Below the pieces are notes generated by a model that saw only the letters and a list, made by a program, of their open reading frames with translations, was not told where the DNA came from and made no database searches. This document shows positions 1 to 11,557 of a stretch of DNA of 64,000 nt, piece after piece. Position numbers and translations under genes: made by a program. Source of the stretch: Hymenoscyphus infarciens (taxonomy: Eukaryota > Ascomycota > Leotiomycetes > Helotiales > Helotiaceae). Every line of letters starts with the position of its first letter. The stretch's first letter is position 1. Location of the stretch: positions 163,579 through 227,578 of the forward strand of contig LLCB01000059.1 of assembly GCA_001414345.1 (NCBI GenBank), written 5' to 3'.

Positions 1-2049
1 TATTTTACTTAGTATTATAGCTATCTTCTAAAAAGTCTACTACTAAGTATTTCTTATATCTCTTATTCTTATATACCTTTAATAATATCTAGTAGAGGCT
101 CTAGAGCCTCTTATTCTAGTAGAAGAGTATTTAGATCCTTTAAAAGTATATTAGAAGTGAAAACATTATAAATTAATAAGCTTTTAGGAAGTTTTAGCTT
201 ATAGAAGTATCTTATACTTTCTAATATTTTAAAAGGTTCTATCTACTATTTAATAAGCTTTTAACTAAGACGATTTATCTTAAGATTCTTAGTAGATAAG
301 TAGACTTTATCTCTAATATCTTAGTTAATAGCTTTTTAGTATTAGTTTATACTATCCTCTATCTTTTTCTAAGCCTTACTTATATTATCTTTAGCTATCC
401 TTTAAGTAGAGTATATATATTAAGCTACTTTTACTACCTTATTATAGTTAAGTCGTTCCTAGAGAATAGAAGTCTCTAGCGTATTCTAGTTCTATAAAGT
501 CTTTAGGTCGAGTCTAAACTTAAGCTAATAAGGGGTTATACTAATAGATAAGTATAGAAGTGTTATTTATACTCTATCTATTAAGGAGATTAATTCGCTC
601 TAGTTATCTTAATAGTAGGTTATAAAGAGCCTTAGTCTCTAATTAATATATTAGTTTATTATCTCTATCTATCTATCTATCTATTTATAGTAGATAGTAC
701 TAAGCTTAAGCTTAATACTAATTATTTAATAAAATTTAGTCTAAAATAATAATATAAATTAAGGTTCTTAATTAGATATAATCGATTTAGAGTAATAGCT
801 AAAATAGTAAATCTATTAAATAAAGAGTTTAGCTAGTCTTTTAGCGTCTATAGTTAAGTAATAGAGTATTAATACTAAATCCTTTTTAAGTTAGTTAATA
901 AATACTAATATAGTATTAAATCTGTGTTTATCTTTTAAGAATAATTTAAAGTCTATATATAAATATTATATAGAATAGTTAGATATAGATAAGAGGTAAA
1001 GAAAGCTTTATTACTTAGTTTATTAAGAATAAGAGTATTTATAGGCTTAATAATTCCTTATATATCTCTTATAGTCTAAAAACATTCTAGCCTAGTAGTA
1101 GTATTATACTAATAACTAGTATATCTTTTTCGTACTTAGATAAGTACTAGATACTTAGTTATAGACTTCTTAGATTAGTTTTATATAGAGTTCGGTGTTC
1201 TTTTAAATATAAAGTCGATTCTTAAAGAGTAGTAAATTATCTAATAAGAGGTAGTATCTATCTAGAAGTTAATAACGTTCTTTCTAAAAGGAGTATAGGT
1301 TATCTTCTTTTAACTTCTAAATTATATCTAAACTTATTCCTAGAATATTGTCTAACTAAATTATATTAAGAGAGGTAGACTATTCTTATAAAAAGGTCTA
1401 AGTAAGTTTAGTGTTAATTTAGAGGTCTAAACGATTTAGTACTAAGAGAGTACGTAAGTAGCTGTCTACTTTAGCTTAATTATAGGTTTTTAGGTCTTAC
1501 TTACGTCGAGTTAATATATCTGCTTTTTAATTACTCTTCTTAGACGTAAATTAGATCTAAAAGTTAAAGTCTAATAGAAACTCTATCTATTAGACTTACT
1601 TAGCTATAAGTAGCTTAGTTATTATAAAGTATTCTAATAATCTATAATCTAAATATATATTAATATACTTCTAATATAATATAAGTTTAGAGCGCTATTT
1701 CTTAAAAGCTTCTATAATAGTAGATAGCTCTTTGTTATAGATCTTCTAGTTCGATTCGTAGCCGACTAGAACGTATAAGTAGAACCTAATAAAGTACTAA
1801 AGGCTATTATGTTATTATAAGAATATATCTGCTATTACTCCTTCTAAGGAGTTTATTTCTACCTTTATATTATAATTAAGGTTAAAATAGTATAAGGTTT
1901 ATATAGTAAGTAGCTAGGTTCTTAGCACTTTAAAGGCCTTATTATATTTAGATATCTATAGAAACAGCTCTATAGAGTGTGTTATTATAGTTAGAGGTTT
2001 AGCGATTTTAGTATAACCTTTAATAAATTATTTATAGAATCTTATAAAC

Positions 2050-2723
2050 CTTAGATAAGACTTTATACCTATTATAATATTAGGTTAGACCTAGTTTTAT
2101 AAAGGCTCTACTTTTTCTAGATTAACTTTAAGTCTTTTTATAGTTAAGATAAATCCTAAGTATTTAACTCTAGTAATACTAAATTCGCTTTTCTTAATAT
2201 CTACTTAAAGTCTTACTTCTTAGAGCTAATTTAAAACCTTTTTAACTTATTCCTTATATTCTTTAATAGTATTTAAATAAATTAAAATATTATCTAAATA
2301 GATAATATAGAAGTCGTCTAAATAATTAATTAAGACGTTATTTATATAACGTTAATAGATAATAAGGCTATTATAGAGTCTAAAAGAGAGAACCTTATAT
2401 TTATATATACTATACCTAGTTTTAAACGTAGTTATCTCTTCTAAGTTAGAGTCTATTTAGATATAATAGAAAGCTTATCTAATATCTAATTTAGTAAAGA
2501 TTTTAACTATTCTTATCCTAGAAAGGAGCTTATTAATATAAGAGATTAAGTAAGGATTATTTTAAGTTAGAGTATTTAGCTTCTTATAATTAATATAGAA
2601 CTATAACTTATTACTATTAGCCTTTTTAATAAAGAGTATAGGAAAGGTAAAAGAGCTATTACTATTAATAATAAACCCTTTATCTAAGTTCTCTATAAGA
2701 TACTCTTTTATAGCCTTAAGCTC
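2050..2723 (-). pseudogene. Reverse transcriptase relic (Ty3/gypsy)
   Basis: Minus-strand translation shows the finger-palm blocks of a gypsy reverse transcriptase in order: E-L-K-A-I-K-E-Y-L, F-I-K-K-A, I-N-Y-K-K-L-N, F-T-K-L-D-I-R, Y-K-Y-K-V-L-S-F, the YLDNILIY catalytic block near 2273-2310, and V-K-Y-L-G-F downstream. The second catalytic Asp is now Asn (GAT/GAC to AAT), a G-to-A change. Stops interrupt the frame throughout. Block order and spacing identify the family; the gene is dead. Confidence 0.85.
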
Positions 2724-3289
2724 TATAGTTAACTATTAATATAGAGGCAAAAAGGAGTTAAGAAGTAGCTTATTTAAAGTAATCTTGTAATTATATTTAT
2801 AGTAAGAAGGAAGCTTATTAGAAGCTACTTTTAAAAACACGTCTTTATAGAATAAGTAATACTTTAAGAGTTAGGCCTATATTAGAGCTCTTATCTTATC
2901 GTTGTCTTAGAGAGAGGCTAATCTCTTATCGATAACCTAATCTAGCTTATAGAGGCTTATTATGTAAAATTCTAAATTAGGCTGTTTTATATTATAATAT
3001 ATTATATTAGCGCTTATTTTATAGATAAAGAAGTGTAGAGTCTAGCCTTTTAAGGCTATATTAGTAGTTTATAGAGGCTTTAGACTAAAGTCGGATATTA
3101 AAATTTTAGAAGGTGTTATTATAGATAGAAGTAATAACTTAGCTATATATATAAGTCTACTCTTTTTACGTCTTTCTTATTACTAGATAGTATATTCTCT
3201 TTAGTTTATATCTAACTAGTAATTTAAAAAAGGTTTCTAGTTCTAGCTAGAAAGAGAAAGTAAAATTTCCTTACTATAGTAGAGAGTTA

Positions 3290-3613
3290 AGAGGTATTCG
3301 GCTAGCTAAGTAATCTAGTTCTTTAAGAAGTTAAGAAGAACTTTAAAATAGTTTAACTACTTATTATTAATAATTAGGTCTTATTATCTAAGGTCTAGGA
3401 TAATAAAGGAGTAGTTATAGATATAATATTTATCTACGTTTAAATATAGTTATATAAACTAATTTACCTAGCTTTTAGTACTATTATTATATCTATAAAT
3501 AGATACTAAATAAGGTAGTTTCTAGATCTTTAAACCTATTACTTTTAATAATTATAGAGCTAGGGGTTAATTTAGAAATAGGTACCTGTTTACTCCTATG
3601 TCTACTAAAGCTT
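3290..3613 (-). pseudogene. Retroviral-type aspartic protease relic of the gypsy element
   Basis: The minus-strand frame reads K-A-L-V-D-I-G-V-N near its start, where the family has the catalytic D-(T/S)-G-A triad followed by N. It continues with a F-I-I-L-D-L segment, which matches the ILDLG flap region of fungal gypsy proteases. Several internal stops fall where Trp or Gln codons are expected. It lies between the zinc knuckle and reverse transcriptase, the normal Ty3/gypsy order. It is non-functional. Confidence 0.7.
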
Positions 3614-6600
3614 ATATTTTAATACTATATCTCTATATACTAAGAATAGTATTTATAAAGAATTATTTTCCTCTTATAAGCTTAGAAAGGTTAAGTCTAG
3701 ATAGATTATATTTATATAGGCCTAGGAAGGTATTTTTACCTAAGCCTCTTCGTTTTCCTCCTAACTTAGGTTAGAGTTAGAGTACTCTTTAAGTAGTTGT
3801 TCTTCTTTAGATTAATCGTCCTCCTCTATCTTATTAATACTAGGTAGATTAGAATAGTTAGACTTAATATACCTAGGTTTCCTATAATTATAGTACTTTA
3901 TACTAGTAAAGAGTTAGTCTATAAACGAAGTCTTTAATCTTTTATTAGTAGAAGAGAGTTTAAGAGATTAAGAAGTTTTTTAAGAAGTAGTATAAAGTCT
4001 ATATAAGAGTAATAAGAGTTTTATTAAGGAACCGGATAAGGTTTAGTTAGTGTTAAGCTTTTAGTATAATAAGCTTATTATAATAGGTTTTTTAGTACTT
4101 ATTATACTAGTTATATATAACTTAGTATTATAGTGCTATTCTTTATTTATAAATAATAAGTCTTTTACTATCTTGTTAAAGTTAGTATTCTAGTACCTTT
4201 TATTATTAACTAATTAGGTTTAGAGCTAAGACGTAAGTTTATCCTATATATAGTAGAACTTATCTTACTTAGATACTTCTCTAAGTATTACTATACTTAA
4301 AAAGCGACTTTTGAATTCTATAAAACTTTCTCTTATATAACCCTTCTATTCTATCTAAAGAGACTAAAAAGCGTTCTAGGTATCCTCCTTCTTATAACCT
4401 ATTAGATAGTAGGTATTAAGAAGCTTAATTATCTCTTTATAATCTTTAAATACTATCTTACTTATGTTAGACTTATATTAGAGCTCTAAGTAGTTCTAGG
4501 CGAGTTTCGTTATCGTCCTTTAAATAAGAGCTTTATAAGTTAAAGGCGTCTAATAATAGTTAGTGTTTATATAGAGTCGATTATATATTAATATTCTCTA
4601 TTACTTATATATAGGTAAAACGCTATTATCTAAAAGTTTAATTTTTTCTATAATCTTACTTTTAATAGATTAAAGGGCTTTTAAAGTGCTTTTAGGTTAT
4701 AAGTATAGAGTAGGTTATAGTAAAGGATAAATATTAGAGGTAGGGTCTTACCTACGATAGTAGTTTAAAGAGATAGAAGAAGGTGTTTATATAGGTTAGA
4801 TAAGACTTAGACTTTAGTTATTATTTAGTAGTTATTAACTAATTTGTTATACTAGGTCTAATAATTAAGTAATCTAATTATCTTACTCTAAAATTCTCTA
4901 TTCTTTTTCTTAATCCTTAGCCTTTATAGCTTAGATTATACTCTATATCTTGTCTATATTAGAGAAGTCTTATTAATCTCTCTAGCTTCTAAGTGCTAGG
5001 CCTTTGCCTTTATTATTCTTAGGCTTCTTACCGTTCTTAAGAGTACGGTACTAAGTCGAGGACCTTTTAGTAGAGGCTTAACTTTATTCTCTAAGAGGTC
5101 GCTCTATACTTAAGAGTAGAGCTTAAGAAAGACTAGAGGTCGCTCTAGATTCTAATATATTAAATATTAAATTAGAGAGGAGAGAGAGAGGTAGGATTAG
5201 ATTTAGAAGCCTTCTAAATAACTATTATAAGTTAGCTTATTTACTAAATCTAGGGTTATTAAGACTCTTAGAAAATACTTAGTATATTCTAATTCCTTAA
5301 TATATACTAAAATACGATTTACACTAGCTGTCTATATAGATAATAAACCCTACTATTACTAGCTGTCTAAGTAGTCTCTAATTACCTAGCTATATAAGAA
5401 TATTATTATAATATTCTAAATTAAGTATAAATCAACTTCTAAATAAGGAGCAGCGATAAGCTTAAAAAGAGATATTATTAAGGCTATTACTAGTAAAGAA
5501 GAGTAATTGTTTTTATATAATAGTACGAAATATATATAACTATAGTAGAGGTATATAGGAGTATATATAATAGAATAACGTATATAGATACTAGGCTCTA
5601 ATATAGAAGAAAACAATCACTATCCCTCTATTATACTAAATATAAATATCTATATATAAGAAGGTTAAAAGCTTTTAAGTTCTAATAATAATAATAACCG
5701 AGCTCTGTCTAATATAGCTAATACTAAATAATAAGAGCTAAAAAGCTAAATATATAACCTCTAATCCTTTAGAAAGCTAAATATATAATATCTAAACCTT
5801 AATCCCTTCTATATATAAATATTAGATATTAATACCTTTGACACTTTGCTTATATAAGTATCGGTCATTTGTAATCTCGGCTCTAGAGGTATTAGAGGTA
5901 TCGGCACTGCTTAGAGGTATCGGCAGTTTTATAAATACTAATAATTCAGAGTAGTGCTATTATATAATAATCTAGCTGTTATATGATAATCTAGGATAGT
6001 ATGCTATCACACTCTCTTAGCTTAGAACTTAGTAATAATAAGAGATTAGTATAGTATAAGAGTTAACTTATTCTATAAGTCTTCTACTTAGTCTTATTAG
6101 AGAACTTTAGCTTTATTTATAAGTTATTAGAACTTAGTATAAAAGTTATAAAAAGTTTCTTCTTTTAATATAATAAGGTCTTAATATTAGATATAAGCTT
6201 CTTAGTATATATAAAAGCTAAAAGTAATATTTTAAAAGTAAGTTAATATCTCTTTATAACTATTAAACTAATTAATAGTATTAAACTTATATCTTAGATA
6301 AATATAGTTTTAAGCTCTTTTAGAAGTATAATAGTAGATTAAATTTATTCTTACTTCTTTAAACTTAAAGTAGTTAGTATTAATAGATAACTCTATTATA
6401 ATTTTAGTTTCTTAGGTTATATAGATAAATTTATCTTCTATAGTAAATTAGTAAGAATTAGCTATTCTACTTATCTTCTTTAATAATAAAACTATAGAAA
6501 GAGAACGAGTTATATTAAAAGTTTATAGTTAAGTAGAGGTATATTAATAAGAAGTACTAGTTATATTTAAAGTATTTACTTTAAGTTTATAAACTTTACT

Positions 6601-8407
6601 TATTAATAAAGTTATTACTTTAAAGATTTATTATAGAGTAGAGTTAAGTAGAGATAACTTAGGGATCTTATACTATAAGGAACTAGTAGTTATCTTAGTA
6701 AAAGGAGGTAGTAGTAGTATAATAATAGCTAGTATATATATTTTAGTAAGTTAAGTTCTTAAGCTAGATTAAGACACGACGTTAATAGAAGAAGGAAGAG
6801 GGATTAGCTCTACTAACTCTAAAGTAGAGTAGAATAGTTCTTAGGTTAATAGGTTACCTTTAAAGAACTCGATATAGCTAATAGAAGAACGCTAGACCTT
6901 ACTACTTAACATAAATAGGTTAGGCTTTATAAAAGAGAATAGTAAATTTAGAGGATTTAATATAAGTAAATATATATATTATTATTAAGATATTAGTAAA
7001 AGCCTTCTTAAGTAAAGAGAGAGAGTTTAGTTTTAGTATAATAGCTCTCTATAAATATATAAAGAAAGTACTTATAGAATAGTATCTAATATTAAGAAAA
7101 ACTAAACTAAAGAGAAAAGCAAAGAGTGTAGACACTCTAGCTTTATTTATATATATTAAGCGAAGCCTTAACAAAGCCTTAGAATAACCTAGTTACGTAA
7201 GTAACGTATATAACTAAGACTATCATAGTTTCTAGACTAAGAAAGTAAATAAATTAGTTATTAAATAAAGCTATTTCTAAAGTATTACTTATACTAAATT
7301 TAACTTATAAAATCGCTTTCTAAAACTCTCTTTTTCTTTACTCTTTTTATTCTTAAAATTATAATAACTCTTTAAAAGTCTTCTATTATGTATAGTAAAT
7401 CTATCTACTACTATACGCTATACTAATTATATTTTAACTTTTAAAAAAAAGTTTTTTAATATTAACCTTAGCGCTTAGCTTCTTTAAATAGAGCTTAAAT
7501 TAAGACGTTAGTATTAGTATATTCTTATAGTCTAGATATAGTTTAAAAACTAGTTTAAAGATTAGATATAACTAGAAATCTAACTTTCAGAAATATATAT
7601 ATTAAATAATAATAATACTAATAATAATAATAAGAGATAAATAGAAACTCTTAAAGCTTCTAGTAAAAATAATAGTACTCTATTAATAATAATTAATAGT
7701 AAGTAAATTAATAGTAGAGTTATAGTTATATAGATATATAAAAAGAGAGTAACTTTCAACTTATATAAACTCTATATACTAAGATCTAAAGAGCTAATAA
7801 TAAGCTCTATTAATAGAAACTATTTATAAGATCTTTCTTTAAGCTCTTATTATATAAATAATTACTTAAATATTATATTTTTATTTAATATTTATTATAA
7901 ATAATTAAAAGCTTATTTAACTCGTATATCTCTAGAATATATACTATTAAAAGTTATAAGATAATATATATAAAATAATAATACTAATTCTATATATCTA
8001 CTTATATTTAATATATATATATATATTTAAAACTAATATAAATCTCTTATTTAACTTTATATATCTTAGTACTCTATACTAATATATCTAAGAATATTTA
8101 CTAGAATATATACTACGAGCTAAACGATTACTTAATATTTTAAGAGATAAGTAATATTATAAATTAACTTATATAAGCTTACTCTTTATAGTATATTATT
8201 AGATATTTATATATATATATTTAAATAATTTATAAGAGCTAAATAGGCTCTAATTCTTTATTTATCTATTTATTATATAGACTTAGATAGAAGAGGCTTT
8301 CTTAAATAAACCTTTTACTATCTATTATATTACTAACGAAAAGAGAGACGTTAAGATCGATCTTCTTATAATAGAAGGTTTCTATAACTTCTTTCTCTTT
8401 ATTCGTT

Positions 8408-8456
8408 CTAATCTAATCTAATCTAATCTAATCTAATCTAATCTAACCTCTTAGTA
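8408..8456. repeat. Pentanucleotide microsatellite (ATCTA)n
   Basis: About eight to nine uninterrupted copies of a five-base unit inside the RIP-mutated block. The unit is not the TTAGGG-type telomere repeat of filamentous ascomycetes, so this is an internal satellite. Confidence 0.9.
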
Positions 8457-8897
8457 CGCTATATCTTCTTCACTTTAGCAGATACGTAATATATAGTATA
8501 TATACGTCTGTTTTTCTATTAAAGAAATTAGATATTTATATATACTTTTATTTTTCAAGTCTTCTATATATAATATATTTAAGAATAATACTAATTAATT
8601 ACTAAATTAATAAGATAAAATACGATAGAGATCTTCAAAACATATCTATAGCTAATAAAGAATAGTTCTCTTAAATATTACCTACTCTTAAGTACTTTTC
8701 TATTATTCTTTTATAAAGAGAGTAAAATACTCTCTAATAATTTTCTATCTTATTTTTACAAAGGTAGTAAGATACTCTTAGATAGCTATAGTTATAGATA
8801 TAACTACTAGTAAAGCAGTTAAAAAAAGATCTAGTATATCTAATATACTCTAGAATCTAGAAACTGAACTCTCTTTTTAAAGAATAATAATTTACTT

Positions 8898-9034
8898 TCC
8901 TTTCTTTCTTTCTTTTTCTTTTCTTTTCTTTTCTTTTCTTTTCTTTTTCTTTCTTTTCTTTTCTTTTCTTTTCTTTTCTTTTCTTTTCTTTTCTTTTCTT
9001 TTCTTTTTCTTTCTTTTCTTTTTCTTTCTTTTCT
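8898..9034. repeat. Pyrimidine microsatellite (TTTTC)n
   Basis: A tract of about 137 bases made of TTTTC units with a few TTTC or TTTTTC variants. It lies close to the right edge of the AT-rich block. Confidence 0.9.
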
Positions 9035-9149
9035 TCCTAACCTTTTATTTAGTATAAACGAACCTTCTTTTAGTATAAATAATAAATAATAAGTAATAAG
9101 AGACTTATAAATATAAATGTAAATTTAGATGTAAATGTAAATGTATAGT

Positions 9150-9800
9150 ACCCCTGGGAGTAATGTCCGTTTCTGTCACCTTGTTCTGAGGAAGAAGAAG
9201 AAGAAGAAGAGGAAGACTAGTTTAATAATATTCCTTCTCTCTCTCTCTCCCTCTCTCCCTCCCCCCCTCCCTCCCTCCCTCTCTATCCTATACTTTCTAT
9301 CCTACACTCCTTTAAATATCATACTACTCACTATCTAGCAACCCGTATCTAGCAACCCGTATCTCGCATCTTATATCTCACTTAAAAGCTGACACTCCCA
9401 CCTCGACGCTCTACCCTCCACTGAAACACAATCCAGCCATTAGCCAACCAAGGACAAGAAAAGAAAAGAAACCCCGAAATCAAAACTCTTATATAACAAT
9501 CACTCAATCAAATTACTCAATTAATCCCCCCTACCCCCGCTCGTAAGAACCGCGATGAAAGATTAATGTAAATCCTACTGAAAATCTCTAACCTGATATC
9601 CAATATCCAATATCCAATACCTAAGCGTCAAACCGCCTATCCCTCCCATTTCCATTTCCCATCCCATCCCATCCCATCCCATCCCATCCCATCCCTTCCC
9701 ATCCCAATCCAATCCAAGACCTAAGACCCAATCCAAGACCCAATCCAAGACCCAAGACACCCACCCACTCACCCACCCAGCACCACCCTCTCATGCTATG
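9150..9800. repeat. Cluster of simple repeats at the edge of the AT-rich block
   Basis: Several low-complexity tracts follow each other: a GAA-rich run at 9187-9215, a CT/CCCT-rich run at 9236-9285, ten or so CCCAT units at 9659-9711 and a short CCAATCCAAGAC-type tandem at 9715-9765. ORFs here translate the repeats and are not genes. Confidence 0.8.
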
Positions 9801-9914
9801 AAACCCCAACCAAATGTAAAACTCCAACCTAATAACAAACGCCCAATCCCGGGTATACAGGCAGCAGAAGAACAAGAAGAGATCCGAGAGCTATCCTTAA
9901 TACAGCTTAAAGAG

Positions 9915-10012
9915 GAAAAAAAGAAAGAAAGAAAGAAAGAAAGAAAGACAGAAAGACAGATAGATAGAAAGAAAGACAGAAAGACAGATAGATAGAAAGA
10001 AAGATAGAAAAA
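9915..10012. repeat. Purine-rich GAAA/GACA/GATA tandem tract
   Basis: GAAA units grade into GACAGAAAGACAGATAGATA units, which occur twice as a longer tandem. The long ORFs across it on both strands are repeat artefacts. Confidence 0.85.
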
Positions 10013-11406
10013 ACGCCAAGACAATCCCAACAAATTCGCCTCGGGCGTCAAAATGTGCGCCTAAAACAGCCAAAAGTAGAAATGGGAAAAAATCCGCCTC
10101 CTACTGAAAATTCCCGCCCACGGGCTGATGGGAAAACGCAAAAGTTACTCCGTCGGATTAGCCCAGTACAATTCGCTGCATTCGCTCAAGGTACCGCATA
10201 ATCGGAGGAGGAGGAGGGAAAAAAGGTGGAAAGTTCGACAAATACGAGGTGTTGGAGTGAGACCATCCATCGCGGGGTGAAGATACGATTCGTACGAATA
10301 CAAGTATGTGAGTGATGGGGATGTTTTGCAAGATTACAAGCAATTCGGTACGTCACACCACCCGCAGGATTCATGGTCTTCTTCTTGATATTCGTCGCGG
10401 CAGCATTGGACGCAGCAGTGGTTGACGAGAGGCTTTGGGGTTGTGACGGCCATTTTGTAGGGTTTGATGACGAGGTGGTTTCTTGTAGATTGTTGGTGGG
10501 GTTTTTGGTTTGATGTTTGAGGCGAGTCTTGCTTTGTGAATGTGAATGGATTTGGGCGACTATTTGTGGGTGGTGATAGGTGGTTGGGAGGTTGACGTAA
10601 GGAGGCTTATGAGCTTATGAAGGATGATGGTATTGCTCGAGGGTAGGAGTTTTGATTGGTTGGGTTTTCTTAAGAGGGGATCCTGTCATGAAAGAGGGAT
10701 GGAATGGATTTTAAGTAAGATGGAGTGTGATGAATGCTATTGATGGGAAGTAAAGGAATTTGTGAGTCTGAAGGAAGAAGGGGGGGTCGAGTTTATATGT
10801 TGTTGGTCTCATAACCAGGGGGAGTTGCCAAACCCGAACAACCGGGCACAGATATACTCTTCAAATAAGAACCACCATGAAATCAGCCCGTGGCCATACC
10901 CCACTCTGCTTGACCCTTATTCTTTAATGAAGCCAATCAATAAAAACCACGCTGCGGACTTCTCATAGCTGCTCTCACCAGGCGCTCTGTACATAAAGAC
11001 GCACAGCCATCAGCAATCTGCAGGACCACGGCGGGGTACGAGGATGCAAACAAAGAAAAAGTGAGGCTTCCCAAGTGAAGTTCCTTTCGGCTGCTTAGGG
11101 GTCAGAAGGCTTTACGATAATAGAATTGCCTGATTATTTTGGCTCGTTATTGGAGAAAGGCAGGAAATACCCCACGCAAGCCCCGGGCCGCTGGAGAAGG
11201 TGCAAGATGCTCACCTGAGAGCAGTGAGCAGAGAGCAGAGAGCGATGGCTCATAAAACGTTGGAAACAGAAGCGGCCCTGCCCTGATGGATGGAGCCTAA
11301 GAGGGCAAGCCAAGCCAAGCCAAAGAAGGAAATTTGGGAACCAACAACCGTCATCTCTAAAAGTGACTGGGGGGGGGGTGATTGGTGTGGAGCACCTCGA
11401 TGGAGA

Positions 11407-11491
11407 GAGAGGGGAGACATTTTAATTGGCTCAAGGTCGATGTGGAAGAGAGGGGAGACATTTTAATTGGCTCAAGGTCGATGTGGAAGAG
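11407..11491. repeat. 41-bp direct tandem duplication
   Basis: A 41-bp unit beginning GAGAGGGGAGACATTTTAAT occurs twice head to tail (11407 and 11448). The copies are identical until they diverge after GTGGAAGAGA. Confidence 0.9.
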
Positions 11492-11525
11492 AAGAGGGAG
11501 GGACCGCCCTCGCAAACTCAACGGG

Positions 11526-11557
11526 ATCTGCACCTGCACCTGCACGTGCACCTGCAG
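11526..11557. repeat. Hexanucleotide repeat (CACCTG)n
   Basis: About five imperfect copies of a CACCTG unit, one of them CACGTG. Confidence 0.8.

Larger units (their letters stand above)
1..5700 (-). mobile_element. RIP-degraded Ty3/gypsy LTR retrotransposon (gag-pol remnant)
   Basis: Read on the minus strand, this AT-rich block keeps the order of a Ty3/gypsy polyprotein although every frame is full of stops. About 3898-3855 is a gag zinc-knuckle relic. About 3613-3290 is an aspartic protease whose DTGAN-like site now reads DIGVN, followed by an ILDL segment. About 2723-2050 is reverse transcriptase, with recognisable F-I-K-K-A, K-L-D-I-R, Y-K-V-L-S-F and the active-site block YLDNILIY (YxDD now YLDN), then V-K-Y-L-G-F. 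About 1960-1625 is RNase H, with a NKELSTIIEAF-like segment and DYRLLEYF. I could not place the integrase with confidence, nor either LTR; the left end probably runs out of the window. Many tryptophan, glutamine and arginine codons have become stops and cysteines have become tyrosines, as C-to-T and G-to-A change would give. The element cannot be active. Both outer limits are estimates. Confidence 0.85.
5700..9150. repeat. AT-rich RIP-mutated block without recognisable genes
   Basis: The sequence is dominated by TA, CTA and TAG words, with CpA and TpG nearly absent and no ORF worth naming. It probably consists of further transposon copies mutated beyond recognition. One stretch near 5838-6010 is much less mutated. 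Simple repeats sit at its right side. Normal composition resumes abruptly at about 9130-9150. Confidence 0.75.

Noticed and set aside
8408..8456. Possible telomere repeat
   Set aside because: The unit is ATCTA, not TTAGGG, it is only about 50 bp long and lies inside a RIP-mutated block.
9575..10051. Overlapping ORFs on both strands (65-86 codons)
   Set aside because: They translate CCCAT, CCAAGACC and GAAA simple repeats; the peptides are low-complexity Gly/Trp/Asp or Lys/Arg runs.
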